A DNA stretch of 64,000 nt from NCBI RefSeq assembly GCF_035083965.1, contig NC_089731.1:9956001-10020000 (forward strand), in the 5' to 3' direction. Of this stretch, positions 52,001-63,814 are shown piece by piece. Within the stretch, counting starts at the first letter, position 1; each line of letters starts with the position of its first letter. The DNA is from Branchiostoma lanceolatum (Eukaryota > Chordata > Leptocardii > Amphioxiformes > Branchiostomatidae). A model generated the notes under the pieces. That model was not told the DNA's origin. It was given only the letters and a program-made list of their open reading frames with translations, and did not search any database. The position numbers and the translations under genes were made by a program.

Positions 52001-52464
52001 AAATAAAAGTCCTGTATGACATTACAGGCGGACACCCTCTTTCCAGTATGGAGTATCAAGGTACTTATATTTTCTGCATGGCAAGGTGATGGTGACTCAA
52101 TTTAAGGCCTTTAAGAACAACGTGAAGACCTAAAACTTAGTGTGCTAGTAAGACAGATAATCTAGATTGCAATTCTAACCTAATACTTTGGAAAGGTCAA
52201 GTTCAAAGTCCCTGTTCGGTGTTTTCAGCCATACAACAAAACACATACCATACCATATTACTCATGGATGCCCCCCTCCCCAGCTCACATCAACTTCGTC
52301 ACTTCAATCGAAGTTACGGGAAACTTACGCAGTTTTGCTCATGTCCTGTTCGTCTTTAGTCTTTAAACTTACCTTGATAACAACCTCGCTCCCAGACATT
52401 GTTTCCCCATCTCGAAAATGCCCTTTGAGTTTGGCAGGCCACTTCTACACATGCATGCTGCCAT
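49021..52464 (-). CDS. MRPL47: Mitochondrial ribosomal protein uL29m (MRPL47)
   Basis: Six exons: 52464-52373, 50921-50707, 50513-50453, 50149-50053, 49808-49582, 49204-49021; 876 nt, 291 residues (human 250). Phases agree. It is the mitochondrial large-subunit protein homologous to bacterial L29, near the tunnel exit. Diagnostic blocks: [74 protein letters not shown] and [17 protein letters not shown], then a basic/acidic tail ending [12 protein letters not shown]. The N-terminus [15 protein letters not shown] is a plausible presequence. The intron after exon 50149-50053 begins with GC (GACAAG|GCAAGA), not GT. It converges with PEX5 and diverges from CEP15. Confidence 0.94.
51110..51475 (-). 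mobile_element. tRNA-derived SINE, second family
   Basis: On the minus strand the head reads CCCGTGGCGCAAGCGGTTA and later GAGTTCGATCC (A and B boxes). It is followed by a body with CACGTAAAAGAACCCAACAC. The 3' limit near 51110 is approximate. It lies beside the previous SINE in MRPL47 intron 1. Confidence 0.8.
51578..51842 (-). mobile_element. tRNA-derived SINE, same body with a different head
   Basis: The minus strand starts GGCCGGTGCAATGGCCGAGT (A box) and has B box GAGTTCGAACC about 50 bp later, followed by ACCAAAGACTGTAAAAATGG and the CCACTAC-CAGTGGACTAGCCCC body. Boxes and spacing fit an RNA polymerase III promoter. It is not a functional tRNA: the stems are not closed and the body continues. 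It lies in MRPL47 intron 1. Confidence 0.85.
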
Positions 52465-52774
52465 TTTTGTTCCGGTAAAGGTCAATTGAAAGCGCCCCTA
52501 GACGGTCTGTAGAAGTACTGCAGATTGACAGCTTCAGGTCGTTTATTAAGCTGCAGTACTATCTTTAGCCGCTAAGCGTCGCTCCATTGTTTAACACTGA
52601 ATACAACTGCAGTTTTACAAATTCCCACAAGTCGGCGCTGTTGATCCACGAATACTAGTACTAGTCCCAAGCAAAATATGGCGTCCTGATGCTAGGTCGT
52701 GTCTGTCGTGTCAACGACTCATTGGTTTCGGTAGTCTGATCCGGTGTTAAGGCACTTGTTTTCAACTTCAGGAC
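52465..52774. promoter_or_regulatory. Bidirectional promoter region MRPL47 / CEP15
   Basis: The two start codons are 310 bp apart on opposite strands. A YY1-like AAATATGGCGTC lies at 52674-52685. On the MRPL47 side the start codon itself sits in a YY1-like AAAAATGGCAGC, next to TTCCGG. No TATA box is evident. A TTTTCAACTTCAG just before the CEP15 ATG could be a splice acceptor, so CEP15 may have a noncoding first exon here. Confidence 0.5.
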
Positions 52775-54210
52775 ATGGAAAGAAGTCAGAAGGAAGAGAA
52801 ATGGTTGGCGAGGGAGATCCAGCTCAGTCAGAAACACGCAGAATTGTAAGTATTGCATCTCTATTTTGATTCATCAAATTCAAAAGACAACACGAACATG
52901 GTAACAAAGTTTGGTATGAATTATCTTGGTTACATTTGTGTAAGTTCACCCCAGGCGAGTTAACGTTTTACCAAGGAGGTTTACTGGAGCTGGACCTCCT
53001 TGGTTTTACACATCTGCATTTACTGCAACAGTTACCCTCCCTCTGAATAATCATATAGTGTAATATTTCCTTCATCATCCATCATCATCAACCACTTCCA
53101 GTCCTTCTCCATCCTCACATGCCATTCTTCAATTTTCCCTACTATTGCACAAAATCGAATTTCACCCTCCATGCATATAAAAGAGTCGAATTTAAACTTT
53201 TTTCATCAGACTTGCCAAGAGAGAACAGCTGCTGCATCTGTCCCAGGGTGAACTGAACAGCTCGGAACACCGAGCAAAGGTTCACCAGGCACACTGGACA
53301 CACGTACAACAGAGGAACAAACAACTTCAACAGGTGATCTGACAATAATTACACAATAAGCCATCCTGGTTATGTCTATGTTCTCTCTAATTTTTGCCAA
53401 CCCTTCACATCCCAACATGGGGGATAGCAACTTTTGGAGGTGACGTAAAATTACAAGGATGGTTTCCAGCTTCAGCAGTTATAACATCTTTCATACTGTA
53501 ACTGTCATAATGTCATGCGCTAACGTTAGCCATCTAACCATCTAATTCTCAAAGACTCATGACACAGTTTAAGATAAAATATTCCATTCATAAATCTTTG
53601 TTTTGCAGTATAGCAATAATTATGACTTTTTCATGCATTTCTGGTTTGTTTTACATAATTTTACGTGTTTGTCTGTTTGTTTTATTAAGATCTCCATAGG
53701 TGTTTTATTTTCAAAAATTTCACACTATTCTCCCTGGAGTCGACTTTCAAATACAATTAAATGAAATGTGTTATATTCTGTAGGACATCAAGAGAAGTCA
53801 GGTGGAAATGAAGGACATAGCAAGACAGCCTCCAAATGTCAAGTTCACAGAACTACAAGTAAAATGGGTATCCTTTATAAAGCCATGTCTCTATTATGCT
53901 GTTACCATGTTCTAATAAAAACAACTTTCAATAAATAATCTATTTTCACTTGTGTTATACTGCAGTGCTGTGATGTAAGTTACATTACTTATTGCATAGT
54001 TAGGAAATGGTCAATTATAACATTCTATCTTTCTTGACTCTACAAGTTTGTTTTCTGAGCAATTTGCAGAATTTCCATACATTAAACTTGCTTTGATTTC
54101 TGCTTGTTCCTCCTCAGACGATGTACTGGACAACGGTTCAAGACCAGCTGCCTCAGTGGAAGAAGCAGTTGAAGGAGAAGGGATCAGCAATGAACAGTCC
54201 ATATCATTAG
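52775..54210 (+). CDS. CEP15: Small centrosomal/ciliary protein CEP15 (C3orf14 homologue)
   Basis: Four exons: 52775-52845, 53210-53333, 53784-53867, 54118-54210; 372 nt, 123 residues (human about 128). Phases agree. It resembles human C3orf14: an N-terminal AREIQLSQKHAELLAKREQLL helix, a long coiled-coil middle, and the C-terminal YWTTVQDQLPQWKKQLKEKG that parallels human RYWASVEEYIPKWEQFLLG. The protein is almost all helix, with no signal or membrane segment. The human protein has been placed at centrosomes/basal bodies; function is otherwise little known. The identification rests on my recollection of the human sequence. Confidence 0.75.
52971..53003. repeat. Inverted repeat CCAAGGAGGT / ACCTCCTTGG
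   Basis: A 10-bp exact inverted repeat with a 13-bp loop in CEP15 intron 1. The same motif forms a gapless palindrome at 57559-57580. Confidence 0.8.
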
Positions 54211-54348
54211 TTTGAGGAGTCTCAGAGACCTAGACTTGTAACAATAATTTTCTAATGCTCCAAATCGATGCATTTGTGAAATAGTATTTATCGATAACAA
54301 TGTTGGTAGAGTGTTATTACAGCAATTTACATTATTATCCAATGTAGA

Positions 54349-54504
54349 AAATATCATTGTGTTCATGTCAAGATAAAGGACCAAACATATTCATAGTGTT
54401 TCACATTCAAGAGAACATTAAAGTTAAAATATTGTTGTGTTCATGTCAAGATAAAGGACCAAACATATTCATAGTGTTTCACTTTCAAGAGAACATTAAT
54501 GTTA
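54349..54504 (+). repeat. 78-bp tandem duplication in CEP15 3'UTR
   Basis: Two adjacent copies with a 78-bp period, the second GTTCATGTCAAGATAAAGGA beginning at 54439 and the first at 54361. They differ at only a few bases, so the duplication is fairly recent. Confidence 0.9.
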
Positions 54505-54792
54505 CACTTACAAAAATATAGTGTTCTTGAGCAAATTGCTAGAGTATATTAATTTTGTATGTTTTAGTAAAATGTGGCAATTTTTCTGTTGTTTGACACT
54601 GTTGATTTGCATATGCACATTTAAGTTTCCAAATGTATCATTGGCTTTTAAATGTACCATAGTTTTACTCTAAGCAGGTCAACTATGTAGAGTGGCACAC
54701 TTTTGTATATATTCTATTTTGCCCATGTCTCGTGTGATGGCCTTTTTGTATATAATATAATTGTTGTTCTCAACTCAAGAAAGTTTTTTGAA

Positions 54793-54798
54793 AATAAA
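54793..54798 (+). terminator. CEP15: CEP15 polyadenylation signal
   Basis: AATAAA about 580 bp after the stop codon, in AT-rich 3' sequence. The 54,800-55,360 stretch beyond it shows no gene. Confidence 0.5.
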
Positions 54799-55360
54799 TT
54801 TGTACAATTATATTTCATACAACAGATTTGATTATGATCATACATGTACTTTGATCAGTTTAAAACCTGAAGTTCAATTTCCACAGAGATCATTCAAATA
54901 AACAATAAACAACCAACAATAATGTTATATGTTGTAATTTTCTTGCTTTATTCTTACACATTATACATGTAGTCAGAGAGAAGGGAGGAAACGGATACAT
55001 TAGATATCTGATACGTTCACAAGTTATAGTCAGGACGAAAAGAGGAAAAGTCACATAATCCCGCAAGTAATATGGCTTATGTTTTGTTCCTCAAGGCGTA
55101 GCCAAAAAAATAAAAGTACCCCCATAGTATGAATGGTATGTCCCACTTTCCCCAGAAAATTAAACGCATCATAACGTGAAAACGTACGGAGAAATAGTGC
55201 CTGTAAACTGCCCCCACAACCTAAAATAATCTCACTACTGGACTTTGATATAAATATTGTATTAAAAACACATGTAAAGAATTATTATTTTCGCGATACT
55301 AATGACTGAACTGTTGACGAATATCAATCCTTACATTTTGCTGCCTTCTAAGCCCAAAGT

Positions 55361-55505
55361 CACTTCCGCCATTTTGACAACAAAGCTGCAGACTGGGGAC
55401 CATCAATCACCCAGCGAGATTCCAGCCACAGACGGGTTTTCTCCTCATTTTCACCCTTCCTGCCTCGTCAGGTAGGAGTGTGATACTCCAGCAAAAATCT
55501 GGGAG
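55361..55505 (+). promoter_or_regulatory. PHC promoter and probable 5'UTR exon
   Basis: CACTTCCGCCATTTTGAC (55361-55378) is an overlapping ETS and YY1 motif in reverse orientation, typical of a housekeeping start site. Downstream a noncoding exon probably ends at GGGAG|GTAAGT (55505); CAG|GTAGGA at 55471 is an alternative. The following GC-rich 200 bp (55,530-55,740) looks like the body of a CpG-rich promoter. Confidence 0.5.
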
Positions 55506-58500
55506 GTAAGTCCAGCCTTCTCTTACCTAAATGTTTCTTAAAACGGGCGCAGAACTGTCCGGAAAGCGAGGGGGTTGTGCCTGCTTTACCGCCCGTCTGC
55601 CTGCCGAGACAGCCCGGCCCTGTCGCCAGACCGCGGCCCGACTTGCTTGGCTGCTTCCCGCTAATAGTACGGTAGGCCTGGTGCCTGCTGCGCGCTGTGG
55701 TGGGTTCCCCTGTCCTTCTGAATCTCAAGATGTCTTCGTTTCAGGAGACATGAGTCTTGGAGAGACGCCTCTTATTTTCATAACAACCCTGGCCCGCCCG
55801 AAATTCTGTCTACACACTCAGACATTATTTATCGCAGACGGACGTAAATCTGTATTTCAGTGCAAGAACCCATTTCACAATATTGAACAGTATCCTTTTC
55901 TTTTCCACTTACTCTAGGATAGATTCAATACAATGTATTCAGAAGGAAATTGTATGAATTTATTTTCCCCCTACTTTCCAAAATATGGAATATGCATGTA
56001 CAAAAAATTGTAATTCATACCCAAGGGACCTGCCCTATCTTTGATATCAAAACATCGCAACATATCATAATAAACAACTGATAATATCAAATGTTCACAC
56101 ATTTTGGACAACCTTGCAGTGTAGTTGTACACACCCTAACAAAAGACTCAGACTTTCACTTCCAATTAGTTTTCCTCCATCAAAAGATGATTAGTTGACT
56201 TGGCAATTTGCATGGTAATTCTGTTCAATGAGCTGTATTGTGTGGACTCTAATGCAAGCTATTCAATGTGATGGCACGATGTCATCAGAGGATGGGTAAT
56301 GAACAATTCCGTCAGACAGTACCAGGTCGTCCCTGGAAATGTTTGTGATCCGGTTGGAAATTGAAGCATTTAGGACCCTCTAGATCTAGTCCATGCCTTG
56401 ATTATGATGCTGAATATGTCCTACTACTGCATGTAGATTTGTGGTAATTGACTTTGTCCCTGTTGCCTAACCTTGTAAAATAGAATACAGTTTTTTTGCT
56501 AAAAGGCTACCACATTGTACCAGAGAAGGGGAAAGATAGCATGGTGATGGTCAGATTCATGTTTGCAGTTCTAAGCCTTAGAAGGGATGGTGGGGGACTG
56601 GAGGTTGTTGTTGCTGCTACTACGGTACTACATTTTTTATCTACACAGTTTCTGGGAATTTGCACCATCACGTCATGGTCTTTTCAACAGAACCTATTTT
56701 GATAATTAGACAAAACCTTGTGGCCTTGTGAAACAGTCCTTGTCCAATCCTTGTTCACCACTGGATATCAGTTACCAAGGCTGGATTGAAAACATGTGGA
56801 CAGACAGCCATAAAGGACCACCACTGGTCTGTTCATTAGTTTGCCAGCCAACAGTACTCCATCCATGTCAGTGTAATCAGCAGAAGCTAGAGATTAGCAA
56901 GTGATTCAACACTAGACTTTCTCTCACCAAGTAACATCAGTCATATCAAAATGGTACATGGTACAGCTTGCTGCCATTGTCTGACAATGCCATTGAGTAT
57001 CACCATGACCATCAGTAATGTTTGAACAAGAGAAGGTACCCCAACCTAGGTGCCATCCTTTCTACAGGGGCTCCTACATTAGGTAGAAATAGCATGGCAC
57101 CCAGGCTAGCAAACACTTATACCACCTATGAAATCTGCTGACAAATTCTGAAATTACGATGGAAATCTAGAAATGGATACTGTTGCATGTCTGATGAAAA
57201 CTGAAGGCTGGGAATGATCATGTATCCCCTGGTAAAATAGATAAACAAACAAAGAATTGATATTCACCCTTATTCCTGTTTACATTATGCTAATAATTTC
57301 AGGGACACTTGCCATGAGAAATCTGAGGTGGTGAGCCCTTTTATATTTAGATTCTGTGATTTTTCACAGTATACTAAAGCAAAATTTCCAAATCAAAACA
57401 GAACATAGCGTTTTAATTGAAAGGAATTGTTTGCATGGGAGAAGATTGGGCAGGAACAGTGCTGCATGTGTCCAACAGTGCTGCATGTGTCCAACAGTCC
57501 AATATTCCAGGTGTCGCTGTCTGAGATGCATGGTGAACCAGGGCTGGACCCTGCCAGTCCAAGGAGGTTAACCTCCTTGGCCAGTCTGAGCAGGTTCAGG
57601 TGATGGATGGCCACAGGGAAAATGAAAGCTGTGCAGGTGATTGGAGATGGATTGGCATCATTCCAGGTTTTCCCCTGGTGGTAATTTCACCTTTCCATAA
57701 AGGATGGAGTGGGTACCTAGGAGTGCTTCTACATCTATACAACCCAAACCACAAAAATATACCGGTAATTTTGGTCTGGGGCGACTAAAGAAATCTTAGT
57801 GTAGGTAGGGCTTGCACTATACTCAGAAAGCTCACTCCGCCCTTTGTTTATACATGTATGTTATGTAGGCTCAACTAGCATTTACTAGTCATTTATAACA
57901 GCCAAGTATTTTGTTCAAGTTTTTCTATTCATACCCCATTGTGCATCTTTTTTTTCCAACTTTCACCCCCACACCATCCTTTATTGTGGGAAACAGTGCA
58001 CATGTGCATTCTAATGACGAGAACTCCTGGTAAACAAATTATCAGGATGTCTTCCCACACCGCTGTAATGGACTGTGAAAAGGTGTAAAATTCTAACACT
58101 GGTAATAGTCAATAAATAACAAGTGGTTAGAGGTCCTTTTGTTTAGTGACACCCAGAAAGGTCTAACATACATCCTAATCCACTCCTATTCTGCATGGTA
58201 ATATTCTACATAAACTGAAGAATTTCCCTCAATGTTTTTCTTTTCCGTATGGGAAAACGCCTGCTCTTTGTGTGTAATTTCTGGTATGTTTGGAACAGCT
58301 GTTATGATGTATATCTGCAACATGTTGTGCAGAAGGTATGTCTGTTATAGCTAGGGGCATCGGAAGTAAGGAAAATAAGTACCCGTAGAAGCTAATCAGA
58401 TGCAGACATTTTGCTTGAGGGAAAGATGGTAATTAACATTCTGGTACGGTCAACATGTATTATTTAGAACATGAAGGAATAGCTGGGGTAATTTTTCCTC

Positions 58501-59901
58501 CATGCAATATTGACTTGAAGCTTTTTTTAACCTTTTTTTAGATATTCAGGTTGTTATGCTTGGTTTATACATGTGATGATTTTCAGTCAGGGTTACAAAT
58601 TTGGAACCATTGGATTAAAGTCATGAGAATGCCATCTCATGACCTATTTGACTTACCATCATACAATGTAGCCTCCTCCCCCCTTAATCATTCTTGACTC
58701 GTCTCTAAAACTACATTCTGTGGCTCAAGTTGTATTTCTCACAATGAAGCCCACAGATACCTTCATAATCATAGAAATTTCACAGTGTATTAGAGAATAC
58801 AGTCTTGGGAAAAAACATCTTTCGGTGCTTTTTCTTCTGTCAAGTATCTTCTAATGACCTCTTTACCCCATCTCATGACCTCTAGGCTTTCTTAAACAAA
58901 TCTTGTAATGGCTTGCCAGGCTGAATAGCGCTGGTGATCAAAGTGAGAGAGTTGAATAGCACCAGACACTGTAATGTCTTTGCCCCGGTGGCAGGACTGT
59001 AGGCCTAATGGTGTGTGTGTGGCAAACATGTTCTAAATGTGCATATAAATCCTTACTCTTGTCGTCATTGTCTAGACACCCTTTCTTTGGGATGTGCTCT
59101 CTCCTGGGTCACCGAAGTTCACGCATCAAAGGAAACGTCAACAAGGTGTTGAGAAAAAGTATCATCTTATCATCATTGAATGTGGTAGTGTTTCAAAATC
59201 TACATCACAATGTCTGATGTGGGAGTCAACTTGCCAAACTTACCCCCTCCCCCCAACGTTAGGTTTAACTTGGTGGGAATCTGGCAGAAAGGCCTAATTG
59301 TCCTCTATAAGGATTTAGTGGCCTGTTCAATTTGTTCAGCATCATTAAACAGTCTGGGTCTCTCCAAGACCACACTGGTTAGTCCTGCACAGATGGACAG
59401 CAGTTCTGGAAGGTGTAGGTACTGAGGTACAGCTCTCTCCTGTCTTTGAGAATTGCTGCTTGATTGTTACCATACAATATTGTACCTTGCTAAGCAATGT
59501 CAAATGTGTGTTAGCTACATGTTTATATAGTAGTTGAATTACTAGCACAAGTTTTACATTTGAACTGTGTGTAGTTTAGATTTTTTCATAACAATACTAG
59601 ACCGGCAGTTAGTCCTTTTTAGTATTTTTACTGAGAATTTCCAGAAATGGCTAGAGAATATGCACAGATATCTTGTCAATGCATAACGTTATACTTGCTA
59701 CATTTATAAACTCAGAATGAGTTAAATGTGATATCAGACTGAAAATTTTGCAAAACCGACAAAATTTGTGTGGTGCTTGTGTCATTGTGTAGTTATCATT
59801 TTAGGGTACAAAACAGTTACAGTCTTGTACAGAATGTCACTGCACTATCACTATTTACTAAACAGTACTTACATTTGGCCATGACATATGTGTCCTTACA
59901 G
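55506..59901 (+). other. PHC intron 1
   Basis: A 4.4-kb intron between the presumed 5'UTR exon and the first coding exon. It is mostly single-copy AT-rich sequence. It includes a perfect 22-bp palindrome at 57559-57580 and a 21-bp tandem repeat (GTGCTGCATGTGTCCAACA type) near 57459-57500. No exon seen on either strand. Confidence 0.55.
57559..57580. repeat. Perfect 22-bp palindrome
   Basis: CCAAGGAGGTT directly followed by its reverse complement. Same half-site as at 52971-53003. Located in PHC intron 1. Confidence 0.85.
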
Positions 59902-59936
59902 ATTGACAGTGAAGAAGAAAACACTTGCCAGCCGTC

Positions 59937-62900
59937 ATGAACGACCGACAGACGTCGCCCAATGTCCCGACCACCCAGCAGCCTCCTGCAGCTCACCAGT
60001 CTCACAGCGCCCCCTCCCTGGCCTCCCAGGTACAGCAGGTCCCAGCGGCTCTCTTCCCAGACAGACAGGTCTTTCTCTCTCTCTCTTTCTTGCTCTCTCT
60101 GTCTTTCTCACTGGCTTTTCTCTCTCTCTTTAACTCAGTTCTGATTTTCTTTTTTGTGTCCCTCTCCCTTGTGTTTCTCTTAAGATTTTCTAAGAACTTG
60201 AGTTATAGGAATTGAATTTTACAGATTAATAGGATAAAATAAAATAGAATAAATCTTTTATTACCAACTATTTGCTTCTGTTTTTCAACTTCATCTTTCA
60301 TCTTTTTTAAAGTCTAGACAATAAACATTACATTCGTTCTTGTCCCAGTCTGAAGTATGTAATGTATGCCTGTTTCCTGTTCAGGTTCAGGTTATCCAGC
60401 AGGCCCTGCACCGCGGCCAGCCTGTGACCAGTGTGAGTGCTGCACAGTACTCGGCCCTGCAGCAGATGTACATGCAGCAGCAGCTCCTGCTGCAGAACAT
60501 GGCGGCGCAGCAGCAGGCGCTGGGGTCGTCAGCAGTCGGGCAGCATGGGCTCTCGCTCACACAGGTTTGTGTCCAACATTAGCTTGTTCATTTTGTTCAT
60601 TCAGACCCTTTTAGTGCCAAGTGGAACATAGGGCAGCAAGTTTTCTTGTTGTTTCAGTAGCAGGTATATTTTTACAGGGAAGGGTTGCTAGCGCTTCCCC
60701 ATTTACGTGCCCGAGGCACCTCCTCGAACACAGGGCCTCCATTTTGTGTCCCTTCTGAAAGACGGTGCAGCCCCAACCGAGATGTCATGACCCTGGGACT
60801 TCAACCAGGGTCTCCAAGTTACCAAATAATTGGAAACAGGAGCTTAACTGTTTAGCCACAGGCACATCCCATCCAATATTCAGATCGTGGTATTCTAGAT
60901 TGAAACGTTTCCTTTATCAATTTTTACTCTACAGTATAAAACATTTTGCCAATCTACAAATCATAAGATATGTATGTTTTCCTCCTTTGTATAGAGTCAA
61001 CCAGGTGTACCAGACCAGTAGAATGTGTTCTGTAATTTTAACAGTGACATCTGCATGTTTTTCCATGCAAACCGTTACAGATGTGTTGTGTAATGTTAAC
61101 AGTGACATCTGTGGTAACAGTATTGTAACATCTGTGTATTGTTCCAGGCAAACCGCCAGGTCCTGACCACCCAGTCAGGTACGGTGACGTCCCAGGCGCA
61201 GCTCCTCACCACACCTGCTGCCCTGCAGCTGCTGGGTCCCCGCATGGCCGCGGCAGCCGGCGCAGGTGGCCTGAGCCTGTCGCAGCCCCTGCAGCTGGTG
61301 GGGCAGGCGGGACAGCCGCTGTACACCACCTGCACACCGCAGCAGCTGCACAGCGTGCTGTTACAGGCACAGCAGGCTCAGAGTGCCGCAGCCTCACAGC
61401 AGGTCAGTCAGATAAAACATACATACTAGCCAGGCACATACTCTTAGCTTTCCACTGTTTGTGCTTGCCATTTATTCACATCTCAGACCATCATATCATA
61501 TTATGTCATTGACTAAACATTCAAAAAGCTACCCTGTGTCAAAAGTAAATCCCTCCAGATAAAACATCCAAGCTTTCCACAATATGTGCTTGCCTTTTTT
61601 TCACATCACAGACCATCATATTATATCAATGACTAAACATTCAAAAAGCTACCCTGTGTCCAAAATAAAACACTCCTGAAAAAACATTCAAGCTTTCCAC
61701 ATCACAAACCATCATATCATCGTATTACATCATATGATATTATTGACCAAATCTTCAAAAAGCTGCCCTGTGTCAAAAAAGGAAGAAGCAAAGGTAGGAT
61801 TTTCCAACCAAAGACAAGCGAAAGGTTGTGTTATTTACTCTCAACCTGTAACACTCAATAGTAACAGTAACAAATATCAGTCTAGGCCCTGTGGTATGTT
61901 TAATTCACATGTGTGTCTGACAGTATTACATGACAAAAATGAAAATTTACATGTACTGAGCATTGATATAAAATATAGCCCCAGCATGATACTATACTCT
62001 GCATATGTTGTATTCAGGCCAGCTTATAAGAGGGTCTGCATGGGCGATCCTGAGTCCTGACAACACTTTACACTGAAATTCAGAAGAACCACCTACGTAT
62101 ATTACGTTAAAATCAAGGAAGGCAATTACGCATTATTTGGTCACCTCGCTAAGAATTACGTGACAAAGATAACTTTCCCTTCGAATTACGGGAAATAAAA
62201 ATAGCCTACCTATGAGAAAATGGCATGCAGACCCTTTTTATAACTATGGTTCTATACTTGTTGCTTTCTGAGAATAAGACAGGAAGGGGGGTACTAAAGG
62301 ACAGGAAGTCCTCTAAAGTAAGTGCATGGACAAGAGTACCCTTGAAAACAAAACAAAACAAACTCAAACATCGTCTGCTCATGACGTAACAGGATACACA
62401 ACCTCACTATTGATCCTGTGAAGTGTAAAACATGTTGCGTGCCAACTTCACCCTCCAATGCCATCAAACTATCTAGATTCTAGTGTTAAACAGGAAGTAT
62501 CATAAATAATCTATGATAGTTTGATGTACATGTTTCATTCAGTGGCTGTGCTCTTGTGATCTCAAGTTCGCCTTTGTATCTTCCTCTGAAACGAGTTAAA
62601 CTTGTTGCAACAATGTCGTGTCTTATGCCAAGGTCAAAAAGACACAGACCTATTGTTTGCTGTGTGTACTGTAGTGTGCTCTATTGAACACATGGTATGG
62701 TGCGCCAACCTTTTAGGCACGCTTCTCATATTGTTTGCAACAGCTAAACAACATGCAAACAGTTTGTAATGCCTCCACCTTGTATTTGATCATATACTTT
62801 TCGATTTCAGTGGTACAAGGTCACTGATAGGTAACCTAACTGTTATAATTTGAGTCTGACATTCGACTGAGGTTTTCCCGTCCTGCCCCCCTCCCCAGGC

Positions 62901-63814
62901 TCAGGCAGCGACAGCCCAGCTACAGAAACAGGCGGCGGCCTCCATGGCACAGCAGCAGGCTAGTGCACAGCTGGCGCTGGGACCGGCTACTTCATCTGGT
63001 TCAACTGGTTCCTCCTCAACTCCATCTGCACTCCTTTCTCAGGTTAGGCTTGGTCTTATCCATTGTTGTTGATTTTAAGTATGTATTTCTTCCGATATGG
63101 CTTTGATATTTACATGTCCTTGATATTGAACATGACGAGGCTGTTGAATGGTTAAATATTCTGCATGTGCCATTATGGTTCTTTCAGACACTGCAAACAT
63201 CTCCTTTCCCTCCCTTCCATGAAATTAAGTCCCCATGAACATAAATCAATTTACAGTGTGTCATTCTGGGATAGGTAAAATGTATAGAATAAGATTTCAA
63301 TTTTTTTTTATGTTACAAATGTAATCAAACAGGTTTGTTTTTTTGCAAATATGTTATAGTGGTGAAAATGCTCAACCAAGCCAGCGGCTATACAACTGTA
63401 TCTTAGGCCACTACTTTTGTTTGGGCGATACCAGTATTTATACTAACTATTTTAACTTGATCATGACATAAAACTCAAGAAGTCATAGTTTCATTTCTCA
63501 GTACTTTTCAAAGTTCATTCTGTTGTGTTTAAATTTTGGATACACTGCACAACTGAAAATGTTACCATGTTGTTGTTTTACCTCAGCTACCTTCCCGAGG
63601 CCAGGGCTCTGTGCAAGCCCTTCCACTCAGGGGTCCCCCTGTCCCACCCACCAACCAATCAAAACCCTCCCAGTCCAAACAGCTTGACCAATCAGAGAAG
63701 AGGGTATCCACCTCTCCGAAGAAGACAGACTCCTCTACAGTTGAAAAGTCTAAGAGCCAATCATCACACCCGGTACCACAGGCCATTGCCATTGGTCAGC
63801 CCTCTTCAGCAAAG
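59937..63814 (+). CDS. PHC: Polyhomeotic-like protein (PHC), N-terminal part; 3' end beyond right edge
   Basis: Coding exons: 59937-60068 (or to 60029), 60385-60564, 61148-61402, 62899-63042, 63587-63814; all phase 0. PHC proteins are subunits of canonical PRC1, which compact chromatin and help mono-ubiquitinate H2A at silenced genes. The clearest match to vertebrate PHC1-3 is VQVIQQALHRGQP, then SAAQYSALQQMYMQQQLLL. The rest is glutamine/alanine/serine-rich low-complexity sequence, as in the family, with a basic serine-rich stretch in the last exon. The FCS zinc finger and SAM domain that define the family must lie beyond position 64,000. The first exon has two usable donors (CAG|GTACAG at 60029, CAG|GTCTTT at 60068), 39 nt apart and both in frame. 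The start MNDRQTSPNVPTTQQ is chosen because it is the first ATG after the acceptor at 59901. One PHC here would stand for the three of vertebrates. Confidence 0.85.
60069..60135 (+). repeat. CT-rich tract
   Basis: A pyrimidine-rich stretch of TCTCTC repeats immediately after the PHC exon-1 donor. It is simple sequence but could bind PTB-type splicing factors and influence which of the two donors is used (inference). Confidence 0.7.
60625..60872 (-). mobile_element. SINE-like element in PHC intron
   Basis: On the minus strand a head with GTGGCTAAACAGTTAAGC and a B-box-like GGTTGAAGTCC is followed by CCGTCTTTCAGAAGGGACAC, a block that recalls conserved central domains of deuterostome SINEs. 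Limits are approximate. Confidence 0.6.
61446..61790 (+). repeat. Three tandem ~120-125-bp units in PHC intron
   Basis: AGCTTTCCAC begins units at 61446, 61571 and 61691. Each unit also has an ACCATCATAT segment and CAAAAAGCT-CCCTGTGTC. The third is shortened. Confidence 0.85.
62030..62237. mobile_element. ~208-bp TIR element (GAGGGTCTGCATG family) in PHC intron
   Basis: Ends GAGGGTCTGCATG and CATGCAGACCCT, flanked by TTATAA on both sides (62024 and 62238). The interior is an inverted, diverged match to the 44888-45088 copy (shared GTCACGTAATTC-TAGCGAGG-GACCAAAT and AGTGTAAAGTGTTGTC on the complementary strand). Confidence 0.85.

Noticed and set aside
55531-55917. A 128-codon open frame near the PHC start
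   Set aside because: It lies in the GC-rich promoter and intron region, its composition follows that GC bias, and it resembles no protein; a donor site cuts the region before it.
60385-61402. Long open frames in the other reading frames over the PHC exons
   Set aside because: They are shadows of CAG-rich coding exons; only the VQVIQQALHR frame matches a known family.
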